From NCBI RefSeq assembly GCF_001700505.1, contig NZ_MAPV01000116.1:1-64000 (forward strand): DNA of 64,000 nt, in the 5' to 3' direction. The notes beneath the pieces were generated by a model that was given only the letters and a program-made list of their open reading frames with translations, ran no database searches and was not told the DNA's origin. This document shows positions 9,039 through 17,495 of this stretch, one piece after another. A program made the position numbers and the translations under genes. Source of the stretch: Streptomyces mutomycini (GTDB lineage: Bacteria; Actinomycetota; Actinomycetes; Streptomycetales; Streptomycetaceae). Numbering within the stretch: position 1 is the first letter of the stretch; each line of letters opens with the position of its first letter.

Positions 9039-10367
9039 CTAGGTGAACCGCAGCTCCGCCGGGTGCGCCACGCGCCGCAGGAGCGGGAGCGATGTCGCCG
9101 CGGCCAGCACGCAGGCCGCGTAGACGGCCACCGGGACGAGCAGCGGCAGCAGAGGTGCTCCGGTGCCTGCGATGGTGGCGTACACCAGGTACACCACCGT
9201 GCCTCCGGTCCCGGCGAGCAGGAGTGCGGGTGCCAGGGGGAGCGCGGTCTCCAGGAGCGCGGCTTTGGCCAGGACCCGGTGGGGTACCCCGGCGGCGGCC
9301 TGGGCCGCGAGGCCCCTGCGGCGGGTGGCCAGTGACTCGGCGGTGCCGACGGCGAGGCCGCAGAGGCTGATCGCCAGGGCCACCAGTACGGCCGATCCCG
9401 CGAGGTCGATGCCGGTGGTGTAGAAGGCCAGGTCCACCGGCCGGTAGCCGACCGACAGCGTCTCGAGCAGAACCCCGCGCACCCCCACGAAGCCCACGCC
9501 GACGACCGTGACGAGCAGCAGCGCGGCGTGCGTCCGCGCGGCGGCCCACGGGTCGTGTGCGAGGCGGCTCGCGGCGATGAGCACCGCAGGGCTCTTCGCG
9601 CGGAGGGTGAGCCTGCGTCCGACGAAGGCCGCGAACGCCCCCGCCGTCCAGATCGCGCCCGCCCCGCTGAAGACCACCAGCCCCAGGACCAGCAGCGCGA
9701 ACGGCGTGAATCCCAGGCTGGCCGGGAACAGTGTGAGCAGGCCCGCCGTGGCGATGAGCGCGGCCGCGAGCATGAAGCCGAGAACGGCCCGGCGGCCCCG
9801 GTCCGGGCCGGTCGTGCGCACGTGGTCGAGGGGTGAGGCGACGACGTGGCGCAGTGCGAAGACGCTCACGAGTGCGGCGACCAGTGGGACGGCGACGACG
9901 ACCGCCGCGAAGCCCGTCCAGGCGACCGGGCGCGGGGCGTGCCCCGTCACGGCGAGGAGTACGGCGAACGCGGCGGAACCGGCCGTCGATCCGGCCAGGC
10001 AGGCGAAGCCCGACTCCGCGGCGGCGATTCTGCGCATCTGCGCGGGGGACGCCCCGGCGAGCCGCATCCCGGCCGTACGCCGATGGCGGTGCACGGCGCC
10101 GATGCGCGCGCACTGGCCGAGGAAGCCCAGCACGGGAATCAGCAGGAGCACGAGGGTGAGCACGACCCCCGCGCGCTGTCCCGGCTGGTCGAGCAGCCCG
10201 TGTGCGTACGGGATGGAGACCTGCCCCGGCACGGCGGCGATGGTCACCGCGGCGAGTGCGAAGCCCGTGGCGAGCAGGGCGCCCAGCAGGGTGAGCGAGA
10301 TCCTCCACCACTCACGGCGTTCCGAACCCCGCGCGAGGGTCCAGGCGATGCGGATATCAGCCTTCAC
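9039..10367 (-). CDS. FtsX-type ABC transporter permease
   Basis: A membrane protein of about 442 residues with the FtsX/MacB-like layout: an N-terminal helix (about 27-50), an extracytoplasmic loop, then hydrophobic segments spread across the protein, including two long helical hairpins. The chosen start is the GTG at 10367 (VKADIRIAW), because it overlaps the end of the upstream ATPase gene by eleven bases and matches how these permeases begin. A longer frame reaches 10469 but only inside the ATPase gene. It pairs with the ATPase encoded immediately upstream and is under the PadR regulator. Such systems export lipids or peptides, or confer resistance to antimicrobials. Confidence 0.85.
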   Translation of the reverse strand: MKADIRIAWTLARGSERREWWRISLTLLGALLATGFALAAVTIAAVPGQVSIPYAHGLLDQPGQRAGVVLTLVLLLIPVLGFLGQCARIGAVHRHRRTAGMRLAGASPAQMRRIAAAESGFACLAGSTAGSAAFAVLLAVTGHAPRPVAWTGFAAVVVAVPLVAALVSVFALRHVVASPLDHVRTTGPDRGRRAVLGFMLAAALIATAGLLTLFPASLGFTPFALLVLGLVVFSGAGAIWTAGAFAAFVGRRLTLRAKSPAVLIAASRLAHDPWAAARTHAALLLVTVVGVGFVGVRGVLLETLSVGYRPVDLAFYTTGIDLAGSAVLVALAISLCGLAVGTAESLATRRRGLAAQAAAGVPHRVLAKAALLETALPLAPALLLAGTGGTVVYLVYATIAGTGAPLLPLLVPVAVYAACVLAAATSLPLLRRVAHPAELRFT

Positions 10368-11097
10368 GGCGAACCGCCTCCTGACCGGCGGCCTGGGCGG
10401 AGCCTGAGTGGACAGCCCCGTCCCGCAGCCCCACCTCACGGTCCGCGTACGCCGCGACCTGCGCGTCATGGGTGATCAGCAGCACCGCCGTGGCCGACTC
10501 CCTCGCGGTGTGCACCAGTGCGGTCATCACCTGTTCCCCTGCGAGCGTGTCGAGGGCCCCGGTCGGCTCGTCCGCGAAGACCGCCCTGGGGCCGGTCACC
10601 AGAGCCCTTGCCAGGGCGACCCGTTGACTCTGACCTCCGCTCATCCCGCCGGGGCGCAGATCCGCCTGCCCGCGGACGCCGAAGCGCTCCAGCCACTCCC
10701 CTGCCCGCTCGTTCGCCTCGCCGCGACGGGTCCCGGCGAGCAGCAGCGGCAGCGCCACGTTGTCGAGCGCGGTGAGCTCGGGGATGAGCTGGCCGAACTG
10801 GAACACCACCCCGAAGTCGCGGCGCCGCAGTTCGCTGAGCCGCCCTTCGGGCAGCCCGCCGAGCTCCTCGCCCCCGTAGGTGACAGTGCCTTCGTCAGGT
10901 CGGACGATCCCCGACAGGCAGTGCAGCAGGGTGGACTTGCCGCTTCCGCTCGCCCCGGTGACGGCCAGGATCTCGCCCTCGTGGAGGTCGAGGGAAGCAC
11001 CCCGCAGCGCCTCGGTCCTGCCGTACGACTTCCGCAGGCCGCGCGCCGAGATCAGCGCGCCCGCCCCCGGGAGGGGCTGTTCGTCCCGTGTGCTCAT
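10357..11097 (-). CDS. ABC transporter ATPase (LolD/MacB type)
   Basis: A 246-residue ATPase that powers the downstream FtsX-type permease. Seen in order: Walker A GASGSGKST (about 44-52), Q-loop VFQFGQL, signature MSGGQSQR, Walker B AVFADEP followed by TGALD, and H-loop ITHD. The start is the ATG at 11097 (MSTRDEQPL), which overlaps the stop of the PadR gene (ATGA); an upstream in-frame codon at 11154 lies inside padR and is not needed. The order padR, ATPase, permease in one coupled operon suggests a self-regulated efflux or stress-response transporter. Confidence 0.9.
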   Translation of the reverse strand: MSTRDEQPLPGAGALISARGLRKSYGRTEALRGASLDLHEGEILAVTGASGSGKSTLLHCLSGIVRPDEGTVTYGGEELGGLPEGRLSELRRRDFGVVFQFGQLIPELTALDNVALPLLLAGTRRGEANERAGEWLERFGVRGQADLRPGGMSGGQSQRVALARALVTGPRAVFADEPTGALDTLAGEQVMTALVHTARESATAVLLITHDAQVAAYADREVGLRDGAVHSGSAQAAGQEAVRREG

Positions 11098-11663
11098 ATC
11101 GCGTTGACCTCCGCGGTCAGGGTGTCGATGCGGGCCGAGGTGGTGGTCATCCACCGCACGTCGGCATCCAGGTGGGCAAGGGCGTAGTCGGCGGAGAGCA
11201 CCGTGCTGAGATCGGCGCCCGGCGCTGTCTTGAGTGCGGTGAGCTCGCGCATCCGCTCCATGTGTGCGGCGCGCTGCGCCCTGAGATGCGCGGCGGCGTC
11301 CGGCTTCCGTCCCTCAGGAGCCGTCCGTGTGCCCGCTGCCGCGACGAGGATCGAGACCACCACCTTGGCGAAGATCTCGTTCGTCACGAAGGGGGCGGGG
11401 GCGGTGATCTCCTCGGCCCAGCGCGCGAGTTCGCCGGAGCCCTCGTCCGTGGACCGGTAGAGGGTGCGTTCGGGACCGCCGTCGGAATCGGTGCCTTCGA
11501 CGGCGGCCAGGCCGTCCCGGACGAGGCGTTGCAGCGTTGTGTAGACCTGCCCGTAGGCGAGCGGGCGGGCCTGCGGGAAGCGTGCGTCGTGCTGCTGCTT
11601 CAGGTCGTAGCCGTGCGTGGGCCCGGCCGCGAGCAGGCCCAGGAGGACATGGCGGGTGCTCAT
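11094..11663 (-). CDS. PadR-family transcriptional repressor
   Basis: A 189-residue regulator with an N-terminal winged helix (MSTRHVLLGLLAAGPTHGYDLKQQ; the GPxHGYxL motif is the PadR hallmark) and a C-terminal helical dimerization part (about 90-189). The start at 11663 is preferred over the in-frame codon at 11687 because the PadR fold begins at MSTRHVLLG. It is followed without a gap by the ABC ATPase and FtsX permease. A perfect 12-bp palindrome 18 bases upstream is the likely operator, so the repressor probably controls its own operon and is released by the compound the transporter handles. Confidence 0.9.
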   Translation of the reverse strand: MSTRHVLLGLLAAGPTHGYDLKQQHDARFPQARPLAYGQVYTTLQRLVRDGLAAVEGTDSDGGPERTLYRSTDEGSGELARWAEEITAPAPFVTNEIFAKVVVSILVAAAGTRTAPEGRKPDAAAHLRAQRAAHMERMRELTALKTAPGADLSTVLSADYALAHLDADVRWMTTTSARIDTLTAEVNAI

Positions 11664-11680
11664 GCGGCGACTATAACCCG

Positions 11681-11692
11681 AGTACATGTACT
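11681..11692. promoter_or_regulatory. Probable PadR operator palindrome
   Basis: AGTACATGTACT is a perfect 12-bp palindrome 18 bases upstream of the padR start. It contains the ATGT/ACAT halves found in many PadR-family operators. Its position, overlapping the expected promoter or leader, fits autorepression of the padR-ATPase-permease operon. Confidence 0.7.
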
Positions 11693-11757
11693 GAGTGAAT
11701 AGTGAGCCAGGAATCCGGACCGGGCCTCATCTCCCGTCTCTCGTATACGGCCTGATA

Positions 11758-11799
11758 CGTCGTCAGCCGCCCCGGCAGGTGCAGGGGCGGCTGACGACG
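11758..11799 (-). terminator. Hairpin terminator after the betaine transporter operon
   Basis: A 16-base arm (11758-11773) pairs perfectly with 11784-11799 around a ten-base loop. It lies about 20 bases past the stop of the betaine-binding lipoprotein gene and separates the five-gene choline/betaine operon from padR, which is read in the same direction. Confidence 0.8.
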
Positions 11800-11820
11800 G
11801 CGGAGGAAACCCGGCTCAGG

Positions 11821-12804
11821 TCACCGGTCCAGCCACTTCTTCCAGGTGTCAGGGTGCTCCTCGATCCAGCGCCCGGCGGCCTCGTCGGGCGACAGCCTCT
11901 CGGAGGCGATCAGCTCGGAGACCTCGTTCTGGTCCTTCTCCGACCACTTGAACTTCTTCAGGAAGGCCGCGGCGTCCCCGCCCCGCTTGGAGAAGTCCGC
12001 GTTGAGGTACTTCTGGAGCGGGGTCGTCGGGTACGCGCAGTCGATGTCCGCCGGATCCTTGGCCGCGCACGCGTCGGAGTACTCGGGGAGCTCCACCTCG
12101 ACCATCGGCACCTCGTTGAACAGCCACTGCGGCTGGTACCAGTAGCTGAGGAAGGGCTTCTTCTCCTTGGCGAACTGCTGGATCTGGGTGATCTGCGCGG
12201 CCTCGGAACCGGCGAAGACGACCTTGTAGTCCAGGCCGAGATTCTTCACCAGCGCCTTGTCGTTGGTGACGTAGGACGGCGAGCCGTCCATCAGCTGGCC
12301 CTTGTCGCCGCTCTCCGGGGTGCGCAGTTCGTCGGCGTACTTGTCGAGGTTCTTCCAGTCCGTGACGTCGGGGTGCTCGTCCGCCCAGTACTTGGGGACG
12401 TACCAGCCGATGTGGCCCGTGACTCCGAGGTCGCCGCCGGAGACGATGGTCTTCTTTTCCTTGACGTACAGCTGCTCCTGGTCGGGATGGCCCCAGTCCT
12501 CCAGGATGGCGTCCACCCGGCCCTGGCTGAGGGCGTCCCAGGCGGGAACCTCGTCGGTCTGTACGAGGTCGACGCGGTAGCCGAGCTCGTCCTCGAGGAT
12601 CTTCTGGGCGACGGCCACGTTGGCCTGCGCCCCGACCCACGACTGGACGGAGAGCGTGACGGTCTTGATGTCGGCGGGGGCCGCGAACGGGCTCCCCTGC
12701 TTGGTCATGTCCGCCGCGCCGCAGCCGGTGACGGCGAGCAGTGCGCCGGCGGAGGCGACGACCGCGGACGCGCGGAGACGGGCGCGGGTACGGGTGCGAG
12801 CCAT
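11821..12804 (-). CDS. Glycine betaine/choline-binding lipoprotein (OpuAC/ProX type)
   Basis: A 327-residue ABC receptor. The signal peptide ends in the lipobox LLAVTGC, giving a membrane-anchored lipoprotein, and the rest is a periplasmic-type two-lobe domain. Many aromatic residues (SVQSWVGAQ, ILEDWGHP, YWYQPQWLFN) suit the tryptophan-lined quaternary-ammonium pocket known for OpuAC. The start is the ATG at 12804 (MARTRTRARL), one base from the end of the permease gene; the longer frame to 12849 lies inside that gene. It is the last gene of an operon that also encodes choline oxidation, so the ligand is choline, glycine betaine or both. Confidence 0.9.
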   Translation of the reverse strand: MARTRTRARLRASAVVASAGALLAVTGCGAADMTKQGSPFAAPADIKTVTLSVQSWVGAQANVAVAQKILEDELGYRVDLVQTDEVPAWDALSQGRVDAILEDWGHPDQEQLYVKEKKTIVSGGDLGVTGHIGWYVPKYWADEHPDVTDWKNLDKYADELRTPESGDKGQLMDGSPSYVTNDKALVKNLGLDYKVVFAGSEAAQITQIQQFAKEKKPFLSYWYQPQWLFNEVPMVEVELPEYSDACAAKDPADIDCAYPTTPLQKYLNADFSKRGGDAAAFLKKFKWSEKDQNEVSELIASERLSPDEAAGRWIEEHPDTWKKWLDR

Positions 12805-12805
12805 G

Positions 12806-14788
12806 TCAGCTCTCCTTCCGCTGGCGGCGGGCGGTGGGCTGGGTGACACGGTCCAGCATCAGTCCCAGGCAGACGATGGCGGCGCCCGCGACGAGGCCGG
12901 TGGCCAGGTCGCCCTGGGCCAGGCCGAAGACGACCTCGTAGCCGAGTGCGCCGGAGCCGACGAGACCGCCGATGATGACGACGGCGAGGACCAGGACGAC
13001 GCCCTGGTTGACGGCCAGCAGCAGTGCCGGCCGGGCGAGCGGGATCTGGACCTGGCGCAGTCGCTGGCCGCTGGTGGCGCCGAGCGAGCGGGCGCACTCC
13101 ATCGCGGCGGGGTCGACGCCCCGCAGGCCCTGGGTCGTGATGCGGACGACGGCGGGCAGCGCGTAGACGACCGCCGCCGCGGCGGCGGGGGCACGGCCGA
13201 CGCCGAAGAGAGCGACGACCGGGATGAGGTAGACGAACTGCGGCATCGTCTGGAAGACGTCCAGGACGGGCCGCAGCAGCCGTTCGAGGCGGCGGCTGCG
13301 CGCTGCTCCGACGGCGATGCCGAAGCCGAGGACCAGGGTGACGGCGACGGCGGCGATGACCTGGCTGAGCGTGTCCATCGACAGTTCCCAGACTCCGAGG
13401 ACCCCGATGGCGGCCATGGCGAGTACGGCGGTGAGCGCGGTGCGCCAGGTGCCGATGGTCCAGGCGAGAGCGGCGACGATCAGCAGGACGGCCCACCAGG
13501 GCAGGCCCTGCAGTCCGTCGCGGAGCGGGTTGAGGACCCAGTTGGTGAAGTGTGCGGCCCAGTCGGCGGTCCCGCCGATGACGGGGATGCCGGTGTAGAG
13601 GTGGTCGACCATCCAGTCCTTGGCGGTGTTGACCGGTCCCGCGATGGCGACGATGCCGCTCTCGGGCCAGATCCGGCCGCCGGTGAAGCGGCCCACGACG
13701 GCGACCGCCGCGGCGATCAGGGCGGCGGTCCCCCAGCCGCGTGCCCCGCGCAGGGCGGCGGGTCCGGTGGGTTCCGTGCCGATCTTGCGTCCGGCCGCCT
13801 CGGTCGTACGGTCCAGGACGACGGCCAGCAGCACAATGGGGATGCCCGCGGCGAGCGCGGCGCCGACGTCGACGGAGGAGAGAGCCTGGTAGACGCGGTC
13901 GCCGAGACCGCCGGCGCCGATGACGGAGGCGATGACGGCCATGGACAGCGCCATCATGATCGTCTGGTTGAGGCCGAGGAGCAGCTCCTTGCGGGCCAGC
14001 GGCAGCCGTGCGCTCAGGAGGCTCTGCCGGCCGGTCGCGCCGAGGGAGGCGACGGCCTCCATGACGCCTGCGTCGGCTCCGCGCAGTCCGAGTGCGGTGA
14101 GCCGGGCCATCGGCGGAGCCGCGTAGACGACGGTCGCGAGGACCGCGCCGGGCACACCGATACCGAAGACCAGCACGACGGGCAGCAGGTAGGCGAAGGC
14201 GGGCAGCACCTGCATCGTGTCCAGGACGGGCCGCAGGACCCGGAACGTACGGTCCGAGAGCCCGGCGGCGAGCCCGAGGAGCAGCCCGAGCACCACCGAG
14301 GCGAGGACCGCGACGGTCATCAGCGCGAGGGTCTGCATGGTCGGCACCCACATGCCGAGCATGCCGCAGACGAGGAAGGACAGTCCGGCGGTCAGCGCGA
14401 GGCGCCATCCGGCCGTCCGCCAGGCGACGAGCGCGGCGACGGCGGTGACACCGGCCCAGCCGAGGGCGAGCAGCGCCAGGTAGACGCCACGCACCGACAG
14501 GACGACGGCGTTGCTGATGTGGCCGAAGAAGTAGAGGAACAGCGGGTGGCTGTCGCGGTTGCCGATGATCCAGTCGTTGACCTCGCCGAGCGGCCCGCTC
14601 AGGTCGACGGTCAGTGCGCCGGGCCAGACCCCGCCGCCCCAGCGGGCGTGCGCGACGGGTACGGCGACGGCGGCGATCACCAGCAGCAGAAGCATCTTGC
14701 CGACGGCGGGGCGGCCGCGCAGGGCGGCGAGCGGGCCGCTCCCCGGGGGGCCCGCGGCGGTTCGGGTGGTGGCTTGGGCGGTGGCCAT
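12806..14788 (-). CDS. Double-length betaine/choline ABC permease (two permease domains fused)
   Basis: A protein of about 660 residues, roughly twice the usual ProW/OpuAB length. It contains two homologous binding-protein-dependent permease domains in tandem. Each has the EAA-loop region: MEAVASLGATGRQSLLSARLPLA in the first and MECARSLGATSGQRLRQVQIPLA in the second. A transmembrane linker with a further hydrophobic block lies between them. One chain can therefore supply both membrane halves of the transporter. The start is the ATG at 14788 (MATAQATTR), overlapping the ATPase stop by one base (TGATG). It works with the upstream ATPase and downstream lipoprotein. Confidence 0.9.
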   Translation of the reverse strand: MATAQATTRTAAGPPGSGPLAALRGRPAVGKMLLLLVIAAVAVPVAHARWGGGVWPGALTVDLSGPLGEVNDWIIGNRDSHPLFLYFFGHISNAVVLSVRGVYLALLALGWAGVTAVAALVAWRTAGWRLALTAGLSFLVCGMLGMWVPTMQTLALMTVAVLASVVLGLLLGLAAGLSDRTFRVLRPVLDTMQVLPAFAYLLPVVLVFGIGVPGAVLATVVYAAPPMARLTALGLRGADAGVMEAVASLGATGRQSLLSARLPLARKELLLGLNQTIMMALSMAVIASVIGAGGLGDRVYQALSSVDVGAALAAGIPIVLLAVVLDRTTEAAGRKIGTEPTGPAALRGARGWGTAALIAAAVAVVGRFTGGRIWPESGIVAIAGPVNTAKDWMVDHLYTGIPVIGGTADWAAHFTNWVLNPLRDGLQGLPWWAVLLIVAALAWTIGTWRTALTAVLAMAAIGVLGVWELSMDTLSQVIAAVAVTLVLGFGIAVGAARSRRLERLLRPVLDVFQTMPQFVYLIPVVALFGVGRAPAAAAAVVYALPAVVRITTQGLRGVDPAAMECARSLGATSGQRLRQVQIPLARPALLLAVNQGVVLVLAVVIIGGLVGSGALGYEVVFGLAQGDLATGLVAGAAIVCLGLMLDRVTQPTARRQRKES

Positions 14789-15852
14789 CAGACGGTCACC
14801 TCGCGGGTTCCCGGGCCCCCGCCCGCCCCGGCGACGACACCGAGCAGGCACGCGTGGTCGACGACTCCGAGCAGCCGGCCGTCCTCCATCACGCGTGCGG
14901 CCGGGTCACCGGAGCGGGCGACGGCCTCGATGGCTTCGGAGACGGTGGCCCCGGGGCGCAGGGCGGGGCCGTTCTCGCCCTCGCCGGAGGTCGGCGGACG
15001 CATGGCGGTGGCGACGGTGAGGACCTGTTCGCGCGGTACGTCGCGGACGAACTCGCGTACGTAGTCGTCGGCGGGCGAGCCGACGATCTCCTCGGGGGTG
15101 CCGAGCTGGACGATGCCGCCGTCGCGCATCAGCGCGATGCGGGTGCCCAGTCGGAGCGCCTCGCTGAGGTCGTGGGTGATGAAGACCATGGTGCGGCCCT
15201 CCTCGCGGTGCAGCCGCACGACCTCGTCCTGCATCTCGCGGCGGATCAGCGGGTCGAGCGCGCTGAACGGCTCGTCGAAGAGGAGTACGGACGGGTCGAC
15301 GGCGAGGGCGCGGGCGAGCCCGACGCGCTGCTGCTGGCCACCGGAGAGCTGGGCGGGGCGGCGGTTCTCGAGGCCGGCGAGGCCGACCTTCTCGACCAGT
15401 TCCGCGGCCTTGGCGCGCCGTTCGGCCTTGCCGAGGCCCTGTATCTCCAGGCCGTAGGCGACGTTGTCGAGCACCGTGCGGTGCGGCAGCAGCCCGAAGT
15501 GCTGGAAGACCATCGCGGCGCGGTGGCGGCGCAGTTCGCGAAGCCGGGTGGTGTCCATGGCCAGGACGTCCTCGCCGTCGATCGCGAGGGTGCCGCTGGT
15601 GGGCTCGATGAGCCGGGTCAGACAGCGCACGAGGGTGGACTTGCCCGAGCCCGACAGGCCCATGACGACGAAGACCTCGCCCTTGTTGACGTCGAAGGAG
15701 ACGTCACGCACGGCGGCGGTGCAGCCGGTGCGCTCGCGCAGTTCGGCGGGCGGGAGGGCGGCGTACTCGCTGCCGGGGATGCGGTCGGCCTTGGGCCCGA
15801 AGACCTTCCAGAGGTCCCGGACGCTGAACACAGGGGTACCGGCTTCACTCAT
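14788..15852 (-). CDS. Betaine/choline ABC transporter ATPase (ProV/OpuAA type)
   Basis: A 354-residue ATPase. Walker [10 protein letters not shown] is near residue 58, followed by Q-loop VFQHFGLL, signature LSGGQQQR, Walker B LLFDEP and H-loop FITHD. A C-terminal tail (about 270-350) looks like a CBS-type module ([29 protein letters not shown]), which in OpuA senses ionic strength. The N-terminus has the VFGP segment typical of ProV. The start is the ATG at 15852 (MSEAGTPVF), overlapping the preceding stop (ATGA). It is the energy source for the fused permease. Confidence 0.9.
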   Translation of the reverse strand: MSEAGTPVFSVRDLWKVFGPKADRIPGSEYAALPPAELRERTGCTAAVRDVSFDVNKGEVFVVMGLSGSGKSTLVRCLTRLIEPTSGTLAIDGEDVLAMDTTRLRELRRHRAAMVFQHFGLLPHRTVLDNVAYGLEIQGLGKAERRAKAAELVEKVGLAGLENRRPAQLSGGQQQRVGLARALAVDPSVLLFDEPFSALDPLIRREMQDEVVRLHREEGRTMVFITHDLSEALRLGTRIALMRDGGIVQLGTPEEIVGSPADDYVREFVRDVPREQVLTVATAMRPPTSGEGENGPALRPGATVSEAIEAVARSGDPAARVMEDGRLLGVVDHACLLGVVAGAGGGPGTREVTV

Positions 15853-17420
15853 CGGACATCGCCTCCGGTGGTCGGGGTCGCTCGGATCAGCTCGGCGCAC
15901 TTCTCGCCCACCATGAGGACGCCGATCATGGGGTTCACGGCGGGCATGGTCGGGAAGACGGACGCGTCGGCGATCCGGATGCCCTCCAGGCCCTGGATGC
16001 GCAGCTGGGGGTCGACGACGGCCGCCGGGTCACCCACGGCTCCCATCCGGCAGGTGCCGGCCGGGTGGTAGACGGTGTGCGCGACCTTGCGGGCGTACTC
16101 GCTGAGGTCCTCGTCGGAGGTGACCTCGGGCCCGGGGCACACCTCGCGCTTGAGCCAGTGGGCCAGCGGTTCGGTCTTCGCGATCTCGCGGGCGAGCTTG
16201 ATGCCGTCGACCAGGGTGCGGCCGTCGTAGTCGTCCTCGTCGGTGAAGTAGCGGAAGTCCAGGGCCGGCTTGGCCTCGGGGTCGGCGCTGGTGAGGTGGA
16301 GCCGGCCGCGGCTGCGCGGCTTGGGGATGTTCGGGGTCATCGACACACCGTGCTCGGGCCTCTCGTAGCCGAGGCGCTCCGGGTTGTCGGTGAAAGGGAT
16401 CTGGTAGAAGTGGAACATCAGGTCGGGGCCCCGGGATCCGGGGTCCCGCCGCACGAAGAGGCCCGCGTCGGAGTCCATCGCGGAGTTCTCCGGGATGGGC
16501 CCGTCGGTCTCCCAGACGATGACGGACTCGGGGTGGTCGAGGAGGTTCTCGCCGACGCCGGGGGCGTCGTGGACGACGGGGATACCGAGCTCGGTGAGGT
16601 CCCTCGCCGGTCCCACGCCGGAGTGCATCAGCAGCCGGGGGGTGTCCACCGCGCCGGCGCAGACGATCACTTCACGGGAGGCTCGCAGGAGCCTCTCCTC
16701 GCCGTCCTTGGTGCGTACGTGCACACCGGTGGCCCGGTTGCCGACGAACTCCAGGCGGTACGCCCATGTCTCCAGCAGGATCGAGAGATTGGGGCGGTCA
16801 CCGGCCTCGATGTGGGGGTGGAGGTAGGCGACGGACGCGGAGGAGCGCTTGTTGTTCTCCGGGTGGTAGGCCAGGTCGAAGAAGCCCGCGCCCTCGTGGA
16901 ACGGCTGCCGGTTGAAGCTCTCCACCCTGGGAACCCCGGCCGCCGCCTGGGCGGCGTCGACGAAGTCGCGGGCGATGGCGTTCCGGTCCTTCTCGTCGAC
17001 GGGCACGATGTTGTTGCGAAGCCGCGCGAAGTACGGGTCCATGGCTGCGGCGTCCCAGCCGTCGGCGCCGGCCTCGGCCCATTCGTCCCAGTCGCCGGGC
17101 AGCGGCTTGAAGCTGATCAGGGTGTTGTGCGAGGAGCAGCCGCCGAGTACGCGGGCGCGGCTGTGCCGGATGTGCGAGTTACCGCGGGGCTGTTCGGTCG
17201 TGGGGTAGTCGTAGTCGAGGTCGCCGCCGAGGAGGCCGAGCCAGCGGCGGAGGGTGAGGACGTCCTCGCGGTCGATGTCGGTCGGACCGCCCTCGATGAC
17301 GGTGACGGTGACGTCGGGGTCCTCGGTGAGACGGGAGGCGATGACCGAACCGGCGGTCCCGCCTCCGACGATCACGTAGTCGACGGGTTCGGGGCGTGCG
17401 GTGCTGGGGGACGGTGGCAT
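15849..17420 (-). CDS. Choline oxidase/dehydrogenase-like GMC flavoenzyme
   Basis: A 523-residue FAD enzyme that most likely oxidises choline to betaine aldehyde, and possibly on to glycine betaine. Seen: the dinucleotide-binding [10 protein letters not shown] (about 16-25), and the segment [11 protein letters not shown], in which His98 matches the covalent FAD-linking His99 of Arthrobacter choline oxidase. Near the C-terminus are [11 protein letters not shown] with the catalytic His and NPMIGV with the conserved Asn. The residue matching Ser101 of the Arthrobacter enzyme is Thr here. The gene sits between betaine aldehyde dehydrogenase and a betaine transporter, which supports the assignment. 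Oxidase versus dehydrogenase activity cannot be settled from sequence. Confidence 0.87.
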   Translation of the reverse strand: MPPSPSTARPEPVDYVIVGGGTAGSVIASRLTEDPDVTVTVIEGGPTDIDREDVLTLRRWLGLLGGDLDYDYPTTEQPRGNSHIRHSRARVLGGCSSHNTLISFKPLPGDWDEWAEAGADGWDAAAMDPYFARLRNNIVPVDEKDRNAIARDFVDAAQAAAGVPRVESFNRQPFHEGAGFFDLAYHPENNKRSSASVAYLHPHIEAGDRPNLSILLETWAYRLEFVGNRATGVHVRTKDGEERLLRASREVIVCAGAVDTPRLLMHSGVGPARDLTELGIPVVHDAPGVGENLLDHPESVIVWETDGPIPENSAMDSDAGLFVRRDPGSRGPDLMFHFYQIPFTDNPERLGYERPEHGVSMTPNIPKPRSRGRLHLTSADPEAKPALDFRYFTDEDDYDGRTLVDGIKLAREIAKTEPLAHWLKREVCPGPEVTSDEDLSEYARKVAHTVYHPAGTCRMGAVGDPAAVVDPQLRIQGLEGIRIADASVFPTMPAVNPMIGVLMVGEKCAELIRATPTTGGDVR

Positions 17421-17495
17421 CGGTCACTGCTCCTTCTGCAAGGTGCTTACGTGTGCGTGGTACTGCGAACAGCCGGGCGGAGAAAGACGGTTCGT

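Noticed and set aside
12620-15064. An 814-residue plus-strand frame
   Set aside because: Antisense to the betaine permease and ATPase; composition (Gly, Asp, Gln) and lack of motifs mark it as a shadow.
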